DNA of 32,139 nt from assembly GCA_029252625.1 (NCBI GenBank), contig JAQXBA010000053.1, positions 1-32,139 on the forward strand. The letters run 5' to 3'. The first letter of the stretch is position 1. Each line of letters begins with the position of its first letter. This document shows positions 24,052 through 32,139 of this stretch, piece after piece. A program made the translations under genes and the position numbers. A model generated the notes under the pieces. It saw only the letters and a list, made by a program, of their open reading frames with translations, ran no database searches and had not been told where the DNA came from. Source of the DNA: Opitutia bacterium. GTDB taxonomy: Bacteria; Verrucomicrobiota; Verrucomicrobiia; Opitutales; Coraliomargaritaceae.

Positions 24052-24593
24052 CTATGAGCAAATCCAAATCAGATCATCTTCTGCCACCGCCTCAAATAGT
24101 TCAATTATTTCTGTATTGAGCATTTCGACGCAACCGCCGCTAAAGCGCTGACCGATCCGGTCCTCATGGTTGGTGCCGTGGATGTAAATGTAGCGCGCGT
24201 AGCTGTCGCAGTCATCGCCACTATTTTTGCCTGCTTCTAAGCCGCGCAGGCGAATGATACGTGAAGTGATCAAGTTGCGCAGTTGTTCGTCCTCGGAGAA
24301 TTCTGAAAAAATCTGCCCTGTCGGCACGCGGCCCTTAAACACCATGCCGAGTGGTTCGCCAGCGCCGATCTTGTCAACCATCGTGTGCAGCCCGAGCGGT
24401 GTGCCATAGGAATCCGCCTTGCAGGAGGGCGGATTCTTCGAGGTCGAGACCGAAAAAATGCGCTGCAGTGCACCGTCGTAGAGGAGCGCAAGCTCCTGTC
24501 GTTCAATCGAAACGATTACTTGTCGACGTGTCGGCGTGATTGACAAGGCCTCGCAGCTTTGTTTTACACGCCCGTTTTCCTTTATAAAATCAA

Positions 24594-24600
<7 letters not shown>
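24052..24600 (-). CDS. L,D-transpeptidase (YkuD domain)
   Basis: Predicted 182-residue protein with the YkuD fold: SIERQELALLYDG, YGTPLGLH, and the catalytic motif H141-G-T-N ... S154-G-G-C157-V-E-M. The nucleophile Cys and its His are kept, but the usual Arg of S(H)GC(I/V)RM is Glu. No signal peptide is visible, which is odd for a peptidoglycan crosslinking enzyme; it may be cytoplasmic or start elsewhere. The ATG at 24600 overlaps the ATG of the opposite-strand asd gene by seven bases. On the minus strand a GAGGAT lies 12 bases upstream. Confidence 0.85.
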
Positions 24601-25607
<1,007 letters not shown>

Positions 25608-25838
25608 TTCGCATTCGTATTATTTTCTAAAAAACGGGTTCTTCACAGATTCCGGACAAAATCCGCCATCGAGGGCGCTGAGGATCTCGATGTCGGCGTC
25701 TGCGCTGCGGCCAGTTTTTCAAAGTACACACCGTCGTGAGTGACCGTTTATAAATAAAGGAGGGAAGGGCCACTCACAATCACTCAAGCAATAGCAAGCT
25801 GAGTTTGTTAAGTCTTGCATCACAGCTAAGCGGGCACG

Positions 25839-27239
25839 CTAGTCGATTTTATTTAACTGCCATGTGTGTTGAGTGGGCTGATTCATGAGCCACATTTCGC
25901 GCATCCAGTTGAGTTCTTGCTGTTTATACTCGGCCTCTCTTGGTGCCGCTTCAAGGAAAGTTTCGACCTGTTGCTTTAAAAAGCCATACCAGGGTCTACC
26001 GTGTGACTTATCTAGGTGTTTAGCCAGTGCGGTGGTGAGTTTGGCATGATCCTTCTCGGGGACAGGTGGCTTGATTTTTTTGACCATGCTGTGGCGCACT
26101 AGGGCGATCGTGCGCAGTTGACTGGTCGCTTTGAGTTGCTGGTCTTGTAGTGCTTTGACTTTGAGTGATTGCTGGTATTGCGGAGTGGCACTATTGGCAC
26201 TGAGGTTGATACCTACTTTTAGTTCTTCTGATGAGTATCGACCGACCATAATACTATCGATGCTTAATGCGTAATCGCCCGGCGCTAGATTGTCGACTGC
26301 GAGCACTTGGCGATTTAAGTCGTTTTGAAAGGGTACCCATTCCAGTGCTTTTACTTGCGCCTGACTTAATGGGAAGGGCAGGGCATTCTCTGTCGCAGTG
26401 AAGCACACCGATTCTGGTGTGGCTGTGAGGCTGCCGTTGAGCTCGCAATTGATTAGCTGCAGGACTTTTCCGTCAGTCGCAGCGTCGATTTGAATCGCGG
26501 ACACATATTGCGGCATATTTTGTGATTTAAGAAAATGATAAGCCATGACTAGATGTCCGGGGAGGCCAGGATGAACACGGTCTTGACCCACTATTGTGGC
26601 ACTAGGGTCAATTGCTTGTAAGCTGTGATTGATGACTCCCATTGGTGTATGGAAGTCGATGACATCAGCCTTGTATTTGGAAGCGAGTGAATCGATGTAA
26701 TGTGAAAATTGGCCGAGTTGATCATTTTTACCGTTGAGGTTTTCCTGGTCGAGTTCCGCTGTCTGATCGTAGATCGATGGTTTTATAAAAATGATGCGGC
26801 AGTCGATCGCATTTAAGGACGCGGCCAGTTGCTCCATTGCCTTGGTATAGCTATCATACGAATTCGCCTGTCCGCTGATTTTAGCGTGCAACGGACGTGC
26901 AGCTTCAAAGACGTATCCCGCTGCATCGTTCATACCCAGCATTATGGTCGCCGCAGTCGGGCGGTGTGGCACGATGTCGTCTTCAAAGCGAAGCGTAGTG
27001 CCTGGCGCGGTGTCACCAGAAATGCCACAATTGTAAGCAGTAAATGGTTGGTCGGGAAAACGTGTCGCGTAAAAAAGATAAACGTCGGCGTGGTAACGAC
27101 CGCCATGAGTGATCGAGTCGCCGATGAACGCGACTCGGTCATGCTTTTTAAATGCAGGTACACCCCCTGCCGATGCAGCGGTGAGACCACTTAGGAGCAC
27201 GTAGGAGAGTATTCGATAAATTCGGAAGATACAGGTCAT
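25839..27239 (-). CDS. Secreted SGNH/GDSL-family hydrolase, likely carbohydrate esterase
   Basis: Predicted 466-residue exported protein with a signal peptide (1-24, ending TAASA). The SGNH blocks are present: GDSITHG with nucleophile Ser42, CGISGD near 71, GMND with Asn104 and DRVHPG with Asp220 and His223. About 230 further residues form a second domain (predominantly beta then helical) that I do not recognise, perhaps for carbohydrate binding. Related enzymes remove acetyl or other esters from polysaccharides. ATG at 27239 (MTCIFRI) is chosen over a TTG at 27248. It is divergent from the first sulfatase with 108 bases between, supporting joint use in glycan breakdown. Confidence 0.88.
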   Translation of the reverse strand: MTCIFRIYRILSYVLLSGLTAASAGGVPAFKKHDRVAFIGDSITHGGRYHADVYLFYATRFPDQPFTAYNCGISGDTAPGTTLRFEDDIVPHRPTAATIMLGMNDAAGYVFEAARPLHAKISGQANSYDSYTKAMEQLAASLNAIDCRIIFIKPSIYDQTAELDQENLNGKNDQLGQFSHYIDSLASKYKADVIDFHTPMGVINHSLQAIDPSATIVGQDRVHPGLPGHLVMAYHFLKSQNMPQYVSAIQIDAATDGKVLQLINCELNGSLTATPESVCFTATENALPFPLSQAQVKALEWVPFQNDLNRQVLAVDNLAPGDYALSIDSIMVGRYSSEELKVGINLSANSATPQYQQSLKVKALQDQQLKATSQLRTIALVRHSMVKKIKPPVPEKDHAKLTTALAKHLDKSHGRPWYGFLKQQVETFLEAAPREAEYKQQELNWMREMWLMNQPTQHTWQLNKID

Positions 27240-27241
27240 TG

Positions 27242-27270
27242 TTGACAAGGGTTTACACGTGTATTGTTAT
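27242..27270 (+). promoter_or_regulatory. Promoter with palindromic operator candidate before sulfatase genes
   Basis: TTGACA (27242-27247) is a perfect -35 box, followed after 17 bases by TGTTAT (27265-27270), a weaker -10 (4 of 6). A perfect palindrome, TACACGTGTA with central CG (27254-27263), sits in the spacer, where a bound repressor would block RNA polymerase. LacI-family operators commonly have such a central CG. The start point would be near 27277, leaving a leader of about 70 bases to the ATG at 27348. Inferred, not shown. Confidence 0.45.
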
Positions 27271-27347
27271 TGCGTCAAGTGGCCAGTGTATTGTCGTTTG
27301 CCAAAGCTATTTGGGAACTGGTAAAATTCCCTTTCTGTGACCTCATT

Positions 27348-28865
27348 ATGAAAATTCGCCTTTTTATTTATTTAACGTGTTTGCTGTCCCGCTTGGTTTA
27401 CGCCGCGCCAGATCAGCCGAATATTGTCTTTATTATGGCCGATGACTTTGGTCCGGGTGACATTAGCCGACAGCACGTAGAACGCACGGGGCAAGCCGCA
27501 TTGGCAGCGACGCCGACATTGGATGCATTGGCCAACGAAGGTCTATGGTTTAGCGATGCGCATTCGCCGACATCGTTGTGCTCGCCTTCGCGCTATGCCG
27601 TGATGACTGGCAACTATAACTATCGCTCCTACGCCCCCTGGGGCGTTTGGGGCACCTTCAGGCCAAGTGCAATTGCGGCAGAAGATGCCACACTTGGGAG
27701 TGTGGCCCAAACTGCGGGTTACAACACAGGTTTTATCGGCAAATGGCATTTGGGCGGAGACTTTTATCACAAAGGCACTAGCAAGGTGTTTCGCGGCAAT
27801 GATCGAGGTGGGCAGCCCTTGGATGTGGACATGTCAAAATGGATTGCCGCTAGCCCGAAAGACTGGGGATTTGATTATGATTACACGCTACCGACGGGAG
27901 TCCAGGGGCCGATCTACCTGGCTCTAGAGAACAACGTTTGGGCGCCTTTCAATGAACAGTCAGAGCTGATACATTACGATAAAACCACCGCGAAAAACCT
28001 TAACTTCATTTCAGACAAAGGGCCAGGGCCGGGAGATTCGGAATGGGATACTGCCGAGATCAATAAGATTTTAGCTAATAAAGCGACCGGCTTTATTGAG
28101 CGCAGTGCGGCCGCAAAGCGCCCATTTTTCTTGTGTTATTGGTCGCCAGCGGTCCACTTGCCGCATATCCCACCAGCTGAGCTGAGTGGCGAGAAGATGC
28201 GTGATACCACTCCCTCGCATCATACCGATATGAACCGCGTATTCGATTGGGAAGTCGAACAAATCGTAAAGGCGTTGAAAGCTGCTGACGTGTATCAAGA
28301 TACGATCATTATTGTAAGCTCTGATAATGGTGGCTTGTGGGATCCTGTCGCAGAAAAAGCGGGTCATTTGTCGAACGGTGGTGTGCGTGGCACGAAAAAC
28401 CATCCTTGGGAAGGCGGGCACCTCGTGCCACTTATTGTGACTTGGCCAGACGTGATCGCGCCCAACACGCGCAGTGACGCACTGATCAATGGCACTGACA
28501 TAATCGCGACGCTGGCAGAAATTGTCGGTACTCGCTTGCTGGGCTCACAGGCAAAAGATTCCCACAGCTTCTTGCCGCTGCTCAAGGGCGACGGCACTTT
28601 TCAAGTGCGTGACGAGGTGCTGCTGCAGGCTGGCGCGCAATGTGAGCTAATGTTTCGTCAGGGCGATTGGAAATTGGTGATGCAGTCTGACTGGCAGCTC
28701 AGTAAAATGGAGCCGATTGCACTGTTTAATCTGGCTGACAATCCGCTGGAGAAGGCAGCTAAGAATTTGATTCACAACCCGGAGTATGCGCCAAAACTAA
28801 AAGCCATGCATGCACGCTACCTTAGTGTGCGCAATAATCCAGATCGTACGGTACCGCTTCCGTAG
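27348..28865 (+). CDS. Secreted sulfatase (S1-type, formylglycine)
   Basis: Predicted 505-residue exported sulfatase. Signal peptide 1-20 (ending VYAA). Calcium-binding DD at 31-32 (IMADDFG), and the formylglycine signature C78-S-P-S-R (LCSPSRYAVMTGNY) in the cysteine-type sulfatase context; GKWHLGG and IIVSSDNGG follow, as in arylsulfatase A-like enzymes. Formylglycine would be made by FGE or an anSME-type enzyme, neither in this window. The ATG at 27348 is chosen because MKIRLF begins the signal peptide; an upstream TTG frame from 27264 is implausible. The second sulfatase follows after 66 bases, likely in one transcript. Substrate unknown. Confidence 0.92.
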   Translation: MKIRLFIYLTCLLSRLVYAAPDQPNIVFIMADDFGPGDISRQHVERTGQAALAATPTLDALANEGLWFSDAHSPTSLCSPSRYAVMTGNYNYRSYAPWGVWGTFRPSAIAAEDATLGSVAQTAGYNTGFIGKWHLGGDFYHKGTSKVFRGNDRGGQPLDVDMSKWIAASPKDWGFDYDYTLPTGVQGPIYLALENNVWAPFNEQSELIHYDKTTAKNLNFISDKGPGPGDSEWDTAEINKILANKATGFIERSAAAKRPFFLCYWSPAVHLPHIPPAELSGEKMRDTTPSHHTDMNRVFDWEVEQIVKALKAADVYQDTIIIVSSDNGGLWDPVAEKAGHLSNGGVRGTKNHPWEGGHLVPLIVTWPDVIAPNTRSDALINGTDIIATLAEIVGTRLLGSQAKDSHSFLPLLKGDGTFQVRDEVLLQAGAQCELMFRQGDWKLVMQSDWQLSKMEPIALFNLADNPLEKAAKNLIHNPEYAPKLKAMHARYLSVRNNPDRTVPLP

Positions 28866-28905
28866 TTTAGAGGATTGAATTGAGTGCCCCTAAGATCGTT
28901 GGGCT

Positions 28906-28924
28906 GATTCATATTCTTTGAATC
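28906..28924 (+). promoter_or_regulatory. Inverted repeat just before the second sulfatase start
   Basis: GATTCA (28906-28911), a seven-base spacer, and TGAATC (28919-28924) form a perfect 6-bp repeat ending seven bases before the ATG at 28932. In RNA it could fold near the ribosome binding site. It may be chance. Confidence 0.25.
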
Positions 28925-28931
28925 TAACAGA

Positions 28932-30440
28932 ATGAAGAAATTAACACACATTCGCAGAGCCACATTCAGCGCCGCCAGCTTAATATTTTCATGGGTAATA
29001 GCTGTAAGTCACGTACATGCCACAGCGGATACACGTCCTAATTTATTAATCATCCTGGCGGACGACTTAGGCTATGCAGATACCGGCTTCACGGGCTCTA
29101 AGGTGGTGCAGACACCTAACTTGGATCGTCTAGCTGCGAATGGAGTGGTTTTAAAAAATGGCTATGTGACACATCCTTATTGTGGACCGTCTCGTTCAGG
29201 GCTCATTACTGGGCGCTATCAAGCACGATTTGGCAATGAAACCAATTACACTTATTCACCCTATGATTTGCATCAAGGATTACCGTTGCCGGAGAAGACC
29301 TTTGCGGAGCGTTTAAAGCCGGCAGGGTATCGCACCGGGGTCATTGGTAAATGGCACCTTGGCGCCTCTTTTCCTTTCCAGCCCAATCAACGCGGCTTCG
29401 ATCACTTTTACGGCTTTCTCTCTGGTGGTCATTCGTATTGGCCGGATAGTGTGACGACGCAGCTCGATTTATACAGCCCGGATGGCACGATCAACTACAG
29501 CGTCAATGAAGGTGGCAAGCTACCGCTGAGTCGTAACGACCAAGTAGGCGCGTTCGAAGAATACTTAACCACTGCACTGAGTCGGGATGCGGCTGCATTC
29601 ATCAAACAGGGCAGCGAACCCTTCCTACTCTATCTCGCCTATAATGCACCGCACTCGCCACTGGAAGCGCCCAATGAGCTGATTCAGAAATACCGCCACG
29701 TCGAGCCTTGGACCCGCCGTGTGTATCTCGCGATGATTGACTCGATGGACCAAGGCATCGGCATGGTACTCGAGGCGCTGGAAGAATCAGGGAAGTTAGA
29801 CAATACCCTTATTTTCTTCCTCTCCGACAACGGTGGTGTAGCCCCCAAAGCGGGCTACCTTAATGAGGACTGGGCGGACAACGGGCCACTACGCAAAGGC
29901 AAGGGGAGCCTGTTTGAAGGCGGCTGTCGCGTCCCTTACCTAATGCACTGGCCCAAGGGTTTGCCTCGCGGTAAAGTCTATGAGTTCCCCGTCTCATCAC
30001 TCGATATTGCAGCGACTGCTGTGGCGCTTGGCGAAGGTGACACGAGTGGTCATTCCTTAGATGGCGTGAACCTAATTCCTTTTTTGGATGGTAGACGTGC
30101 CGATGCGCCACATGCCGCGCTTTTTTGGCGTATACGCGATGGAACAGGTTGGGCGGTTCGCACTCCAACTGCGAAAATGCTCAAGGAGGGCTATTCTAGT
30201 CGCCCACCTGAATTATACGATATGCTCAGCGATCCTTATGAATCGGATAATATGATCGATGCTCGACCGGAACTTCGACAGCAACTGGCCCAATTGTGGA
30301 ATGCTTGGAACTCGAAGAATCAGAGCAATCTATTCTTACAGTCGAATGAGTATCAAAAGAAACGCCTGCAATTGTATCGCCAACTGGATGAGCAACTCAA
30401 AGCAGAAGCGCTGAAGCGGTCTTCGCTGGTGATTGAGTAA
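28932..30440 (+). CDS. Secreted sulfatase (S1-type, formylglycine), second paralogue
   Basis: Predicted 502-residue exported sulfatase. Signal peptide 1-32. Calcium-binding DD at 44-45 (ILADDLGYAD), formylglycine signature C84-G-P-S-R (YCGPSRSGLITGRY), GKWHLGA and FFLSDNGG follow. It has closer match to the arylsulfatase A/B-type core than its neighbour and is clearly not a tandem copy, since much of the sequence differs (CGPSR against CSPSR). Two distinct sulfatases suggest two different sulfate positions on one glycan. It lies 66 bases after the first and converges on the transporter gene with a 41-base gap. Confidence 0.93.
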   Translation: MKKLTHIRRATFSAASLIFSWVIAVSHVHATADTRPNLLIILADDLGYADTGFTGSKVVQTPNLDRLAANGVVLKNGYVTHPYCGPSRSGLITGRYQARFGNETNYTYSPYDLHQGLPLPEKTFAERLKPAGYRTGVIGKWHLGASFPFQPNQRGFDHFYGFLSGGHSYWPDSVTTQLDLYSPDGTINYSVNEGGKLPLSRNDQVGAFEEYLTTALSRDAAAFIKQGSEPFLLYLAYNAPHSPLEAPNELIQKYRHVEPWTRRVYLAMIDSMDQGIGMVLEALEESGKLDNTLIFFLSDNGGVAPKAGYLNEDWADNGPLRKGKGSLFEGGCRVPYLMHWPKGLPRGKVYEFPVSSLDIAATAVALGEGDTSGHSLDGVNLIPFLDGRRADAPHAALFWRIRDGTGWAVRTPTAKMLKEGYSSRPPELYDMLSDPYESDNMIDARPELRQQLAQLWNAWNSKNQSNLFLQSNEYQKKRLQLYRQLDEQLKAEALKRSSLVIE

Positions 30441-30481
30441 TTAGTACCAAGCGAAGCAGTGAAAGCCTGCACCCATTACGA

Positions 30482-32053
30482 CTAGCCAGACACACCACGG
30501 CGGCGTTCAAGTTCTTCGCGGATTTCCATCATCTTGTCCCGAGTCAGCGGGTAGTGCCTTAAGAGGAGCAGGCAAATCAGTAGAGCAAATATTTGCGGTA
30601 GTGTATACAGGAGGCGCATGCGCTCCATGGTACCCGGGGTTTGCTGCTGCATCACTGCCTGACGCTCAAGATTGTCCGTGTACATACCGAGCGATATGGG
30701 CTCTTCGCCTTCGGCTAGATATTTGTCGCTCTCGGAAAGTTGGTTGTATTCGATTTCGGACTGAATTGCGATGGCGGCTTTGGTTTCCTCAGGCAGTTTA
30801 CTGTCAAATTGAATTACAAACTGCAGCGCGAACCCGGAGATGGCGATGGCCAAGGTCATGGCGATTTTGTTGCACCAATTGGTAATCGCCGCAATCAAGC
30901 CCTCGCTACGCGAGCCAGTGTTGTATTCGTCCCAATCGCAGACGTCGGCGCGCATGGAGAGGATTAATACCCAGAAGCCACATTCGCCAATAGCGACGAG
31001 TGGTTTCATCGTAAGCGAAAGCCATGGACGACCCGGAATGGTGGTGAAATAGATGCCGACGAAAGCGATGATGAGAATGCTGACCGAAGCCATCATGATC
31101 ACATGTTTGTCGATTTTTTCGGTGATTTTGCTAATGGTCGCGGCTGCAGCGATGGCAAAGAACAGACGCAGCGTGCCGTCGAATCCGCCGAGGCTAGCCC
31201 CCTTGAGCATATCGCCTTCATAGATGTAGTAGACATTGACAAAATAGGCGAGATTCGCCGTCGCCATAATCGCGAATAAGTAGGTGCAAATTACCCCAAT
31301 CACAATTAGCAGCGGTTTGTTGCGAAGGATTGCCCGCAGCGCGTCTTTGAAGCTGCCAGCACCTTCCTTGGCGGCAATTTTTTGGTAGCGCTCCACATTA
31401 AACAGTGCGGGTAGAATGCCTGCTCCGATGATGACTGCTGCGATCATCCAGCTGACGACGCGCACGCCACCAGTTTCGCCTCCTACCCATGCCAAAGTGC
31501 CTAGCCAGGCTGCGATTGGAAAGACCCAAACAATCCCGAGGTTAAAAGCTTCTTGCACGTATTTACGGACGACGAAAATTTTGCTGCGTTCGTCATAGTC
31601 CGGAGTCAGCTCCGAGCCCAAGGCCTCGTAGGGCACCGAAAAGATTGAGTAGACTGAATAGAAGAGCATAAGAGCCACAAACAGGTAGATGGTAATGTTT
31701 GTGGTGGACCATGTTTCTGGCACCATCCAGATGACTGGAAATAACAGCCCCGTTAGGATGGCTCCAACAAAAATGAATGGTCTGCGGCGGCCATACCGGC
31801 TAGTACAAGCATCCGACAACCGGCCGACCAATGGATCGGTAAAGGCGTCCCAGCAGCGCGCTGCAGCCAGAGCCAGGCCGACGACTGAAGCGCCTAGGCC
31901 GAGGAAGTCGACAAAGAACGGGGTGATGAAAATCCAGGCTAAGCAGACGTTGGCATAATGATCCGAGACGACTCCCATGGAGTAAGCAATTTTCTGCTTT
32001 AGCGGCACACGGTCGGACTGATGCGCTGTCGTATTTGCTTTAGGGAGGTCCAT
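30482..32053 (-). CDS. GPH-family sugar:cation symporter
   Basis: Predicted 523-residue inner-membrane transporter of the glycoside-pentoside-hexuronide family within MFS, about 12 helices. Marks: [10 protein letters not shown] after helix 2, [13 protein letters not shown], and [20 protein letters not shown]. It imports a mono- or oligosaccharide with a cation; given the adjacent sulfatases and esterase, the likely cargo is a desulfated glycan fragment. The cytosolic C terminus is basic and charged. ATG at 32053. It converges on the second sulfatase gene and has its own promoter region beyond the start (32054-32139), in which I see nothing distinctive. Confidence 0.9.
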   Translation of the reverse strand: MDLPKANTTAHQSDRVPLKQKIAYSMGVVSDHYANVCLAWIFITPFFVDFLGLGASVVGLALAAARCWDAFTDPLVGRLSDACTSRYGRRRPFIFVGAILTGLLFPVIWMVPETWSTTNITIYLFVALMLFYSVYSIFSVPYEALGSELTPDYDERSKIFVVRKYVQEAFNLGIVWVFPIAAWLGTLAWVGGETGGVRVVSWMIAAVIIGAGILPALFNVERYQKIAAKEGAGSFKDALRAILRNKPLLIVIGVICTYLFAIMATANLAYFVNVYYIYEGDMLKGASLGGFDGTLRLFFAIAAAATISKITEKIDKHVIMMASVSILIIAFVGIYFTTIPGRPWLSLTMKPLVAIGECGFWVLILSMRADVCDWDEYNTGSRSEGLIAAITNWCNKIAMTLAIAISGFALQFVIQFDSKLPEETKAAIAIQSEIEYNQLSESDKYLAEGEEPISLGMYTDNLERQAVMQQQTPGTMERMRLLYTLPQIFALLICLLLLRHYPLTRDKMMEIREELERRRGVSG

Positions 32054-32139
32054 TGAGTGTGACTGATTGACAATATAGAAAGAAAGACGAGCAGGGGCTA
32101 ATTTTGGTGCAAACGCGCCGCAATACTAAAAAAAAGCCG

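Noticed and set aside
25736-25777. 7-bp inverted repeat GTGAGTG / CACTCAC with a GGAGGG between the arms, after asd
   Set aside because: The loop is long, no T tract or start codon follows, and such a repeat is expected by chance in a region of this size.

Overview
The window reads as a chromosomal segment of a heterotrophic, probably marine bacterium of the Verrucomicrobiota, most likely class Opitutae. This is an inference from gene content: two secreted formylglycine-type sulfatases beside an SGNH esterase and a GPH sugar symporter, a long secreted protein built from W-x-x-x-(D/N)-P-x-x-A repeats, and an ABC transporter operon ending in a membrane-anchored TPR-like protein. No phage, insertion sequence, plasmid or CRISPR signature was seen. 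Most of the window is ordinary single-copy chromosome; only the last 6.3 kb looks like a catabolic accessory locus.

Layout. 1-1583 (minus): 5' part of tlyA and an MscS-type channel. 1584-1999: gene-free, with a possible folded RNA. 2000-4127 (plus): rsmJ and a DUF457-type membrane hydrolase. 4355-7107 (minus): a P-loop protein of unknown role downstream of aroC, then an isochorismatase-fold hydrolase. 7610-9678 (plus): a tight three-gene unit (hypothetical protein, lipoprotein, M23 peptidase). 9679-10134: tRNA-Glu(UUC) with its terminator, and 214 bp away a decayed copy of the tRNA 3' end plus terminator. 10264-12929 (plus): purC with terminator, then an ABA4-like membrane protein translationally coupled to a membrane-anchored metallophosphoesterase. 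12937-18723 (minus): a co-directional run that is transcribed in the order unknown 230-aa protein, sigma-like protein, PhoD-like pseudo-phosphatase, lipB, lipA, ACT-domain protein, TetR regulator. 18896-21808 (plus): acylphosphatase, ABC ATPase, ABC permease, TPR-like protein. 21898-24600 (minus): NusG-family protein, nine-repeat protein, L,D-transpeptidase. 24594-25607 (plus): asd, whose start codon overlaps the start of the divergent L,D-transpeptidase. 25839-32053: SGNH hydrolase (minus), two sulfatases (plus), GPH transporter (minus).

How the genes fit together. The last block looks like a small sulfated-glycan use locus: exported sulfatases and an esterase strip substituents and the GPH symporter imports released sugar. 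A perfect TTGACA box with a 10-bp palindrome between it and the likely -10 box suggests repressor-controlled induction. lipB and lipA together make protein-bound lipoate. asd makes aspartate semialdehyde, used for diaminopimelate (cell wall) and threonine/methionine, and it diverges from a wall-crosslinking enzyme fold.

Most interesting observations: a PhoD-like phosphatase in which every metal-binding motif appears altered, directly downstream of a protein that looks like a strongly diverged ECF sigma factor; the tRNA-Glu 'ghost' with a compensatory base change in its terminator; the 7-bp head-to-head overlap of ldt and asd; and a candidate three-way-junction RNA upstream of rsmJ. All functional calls rest on motif recognition by eye; no database search was possible.
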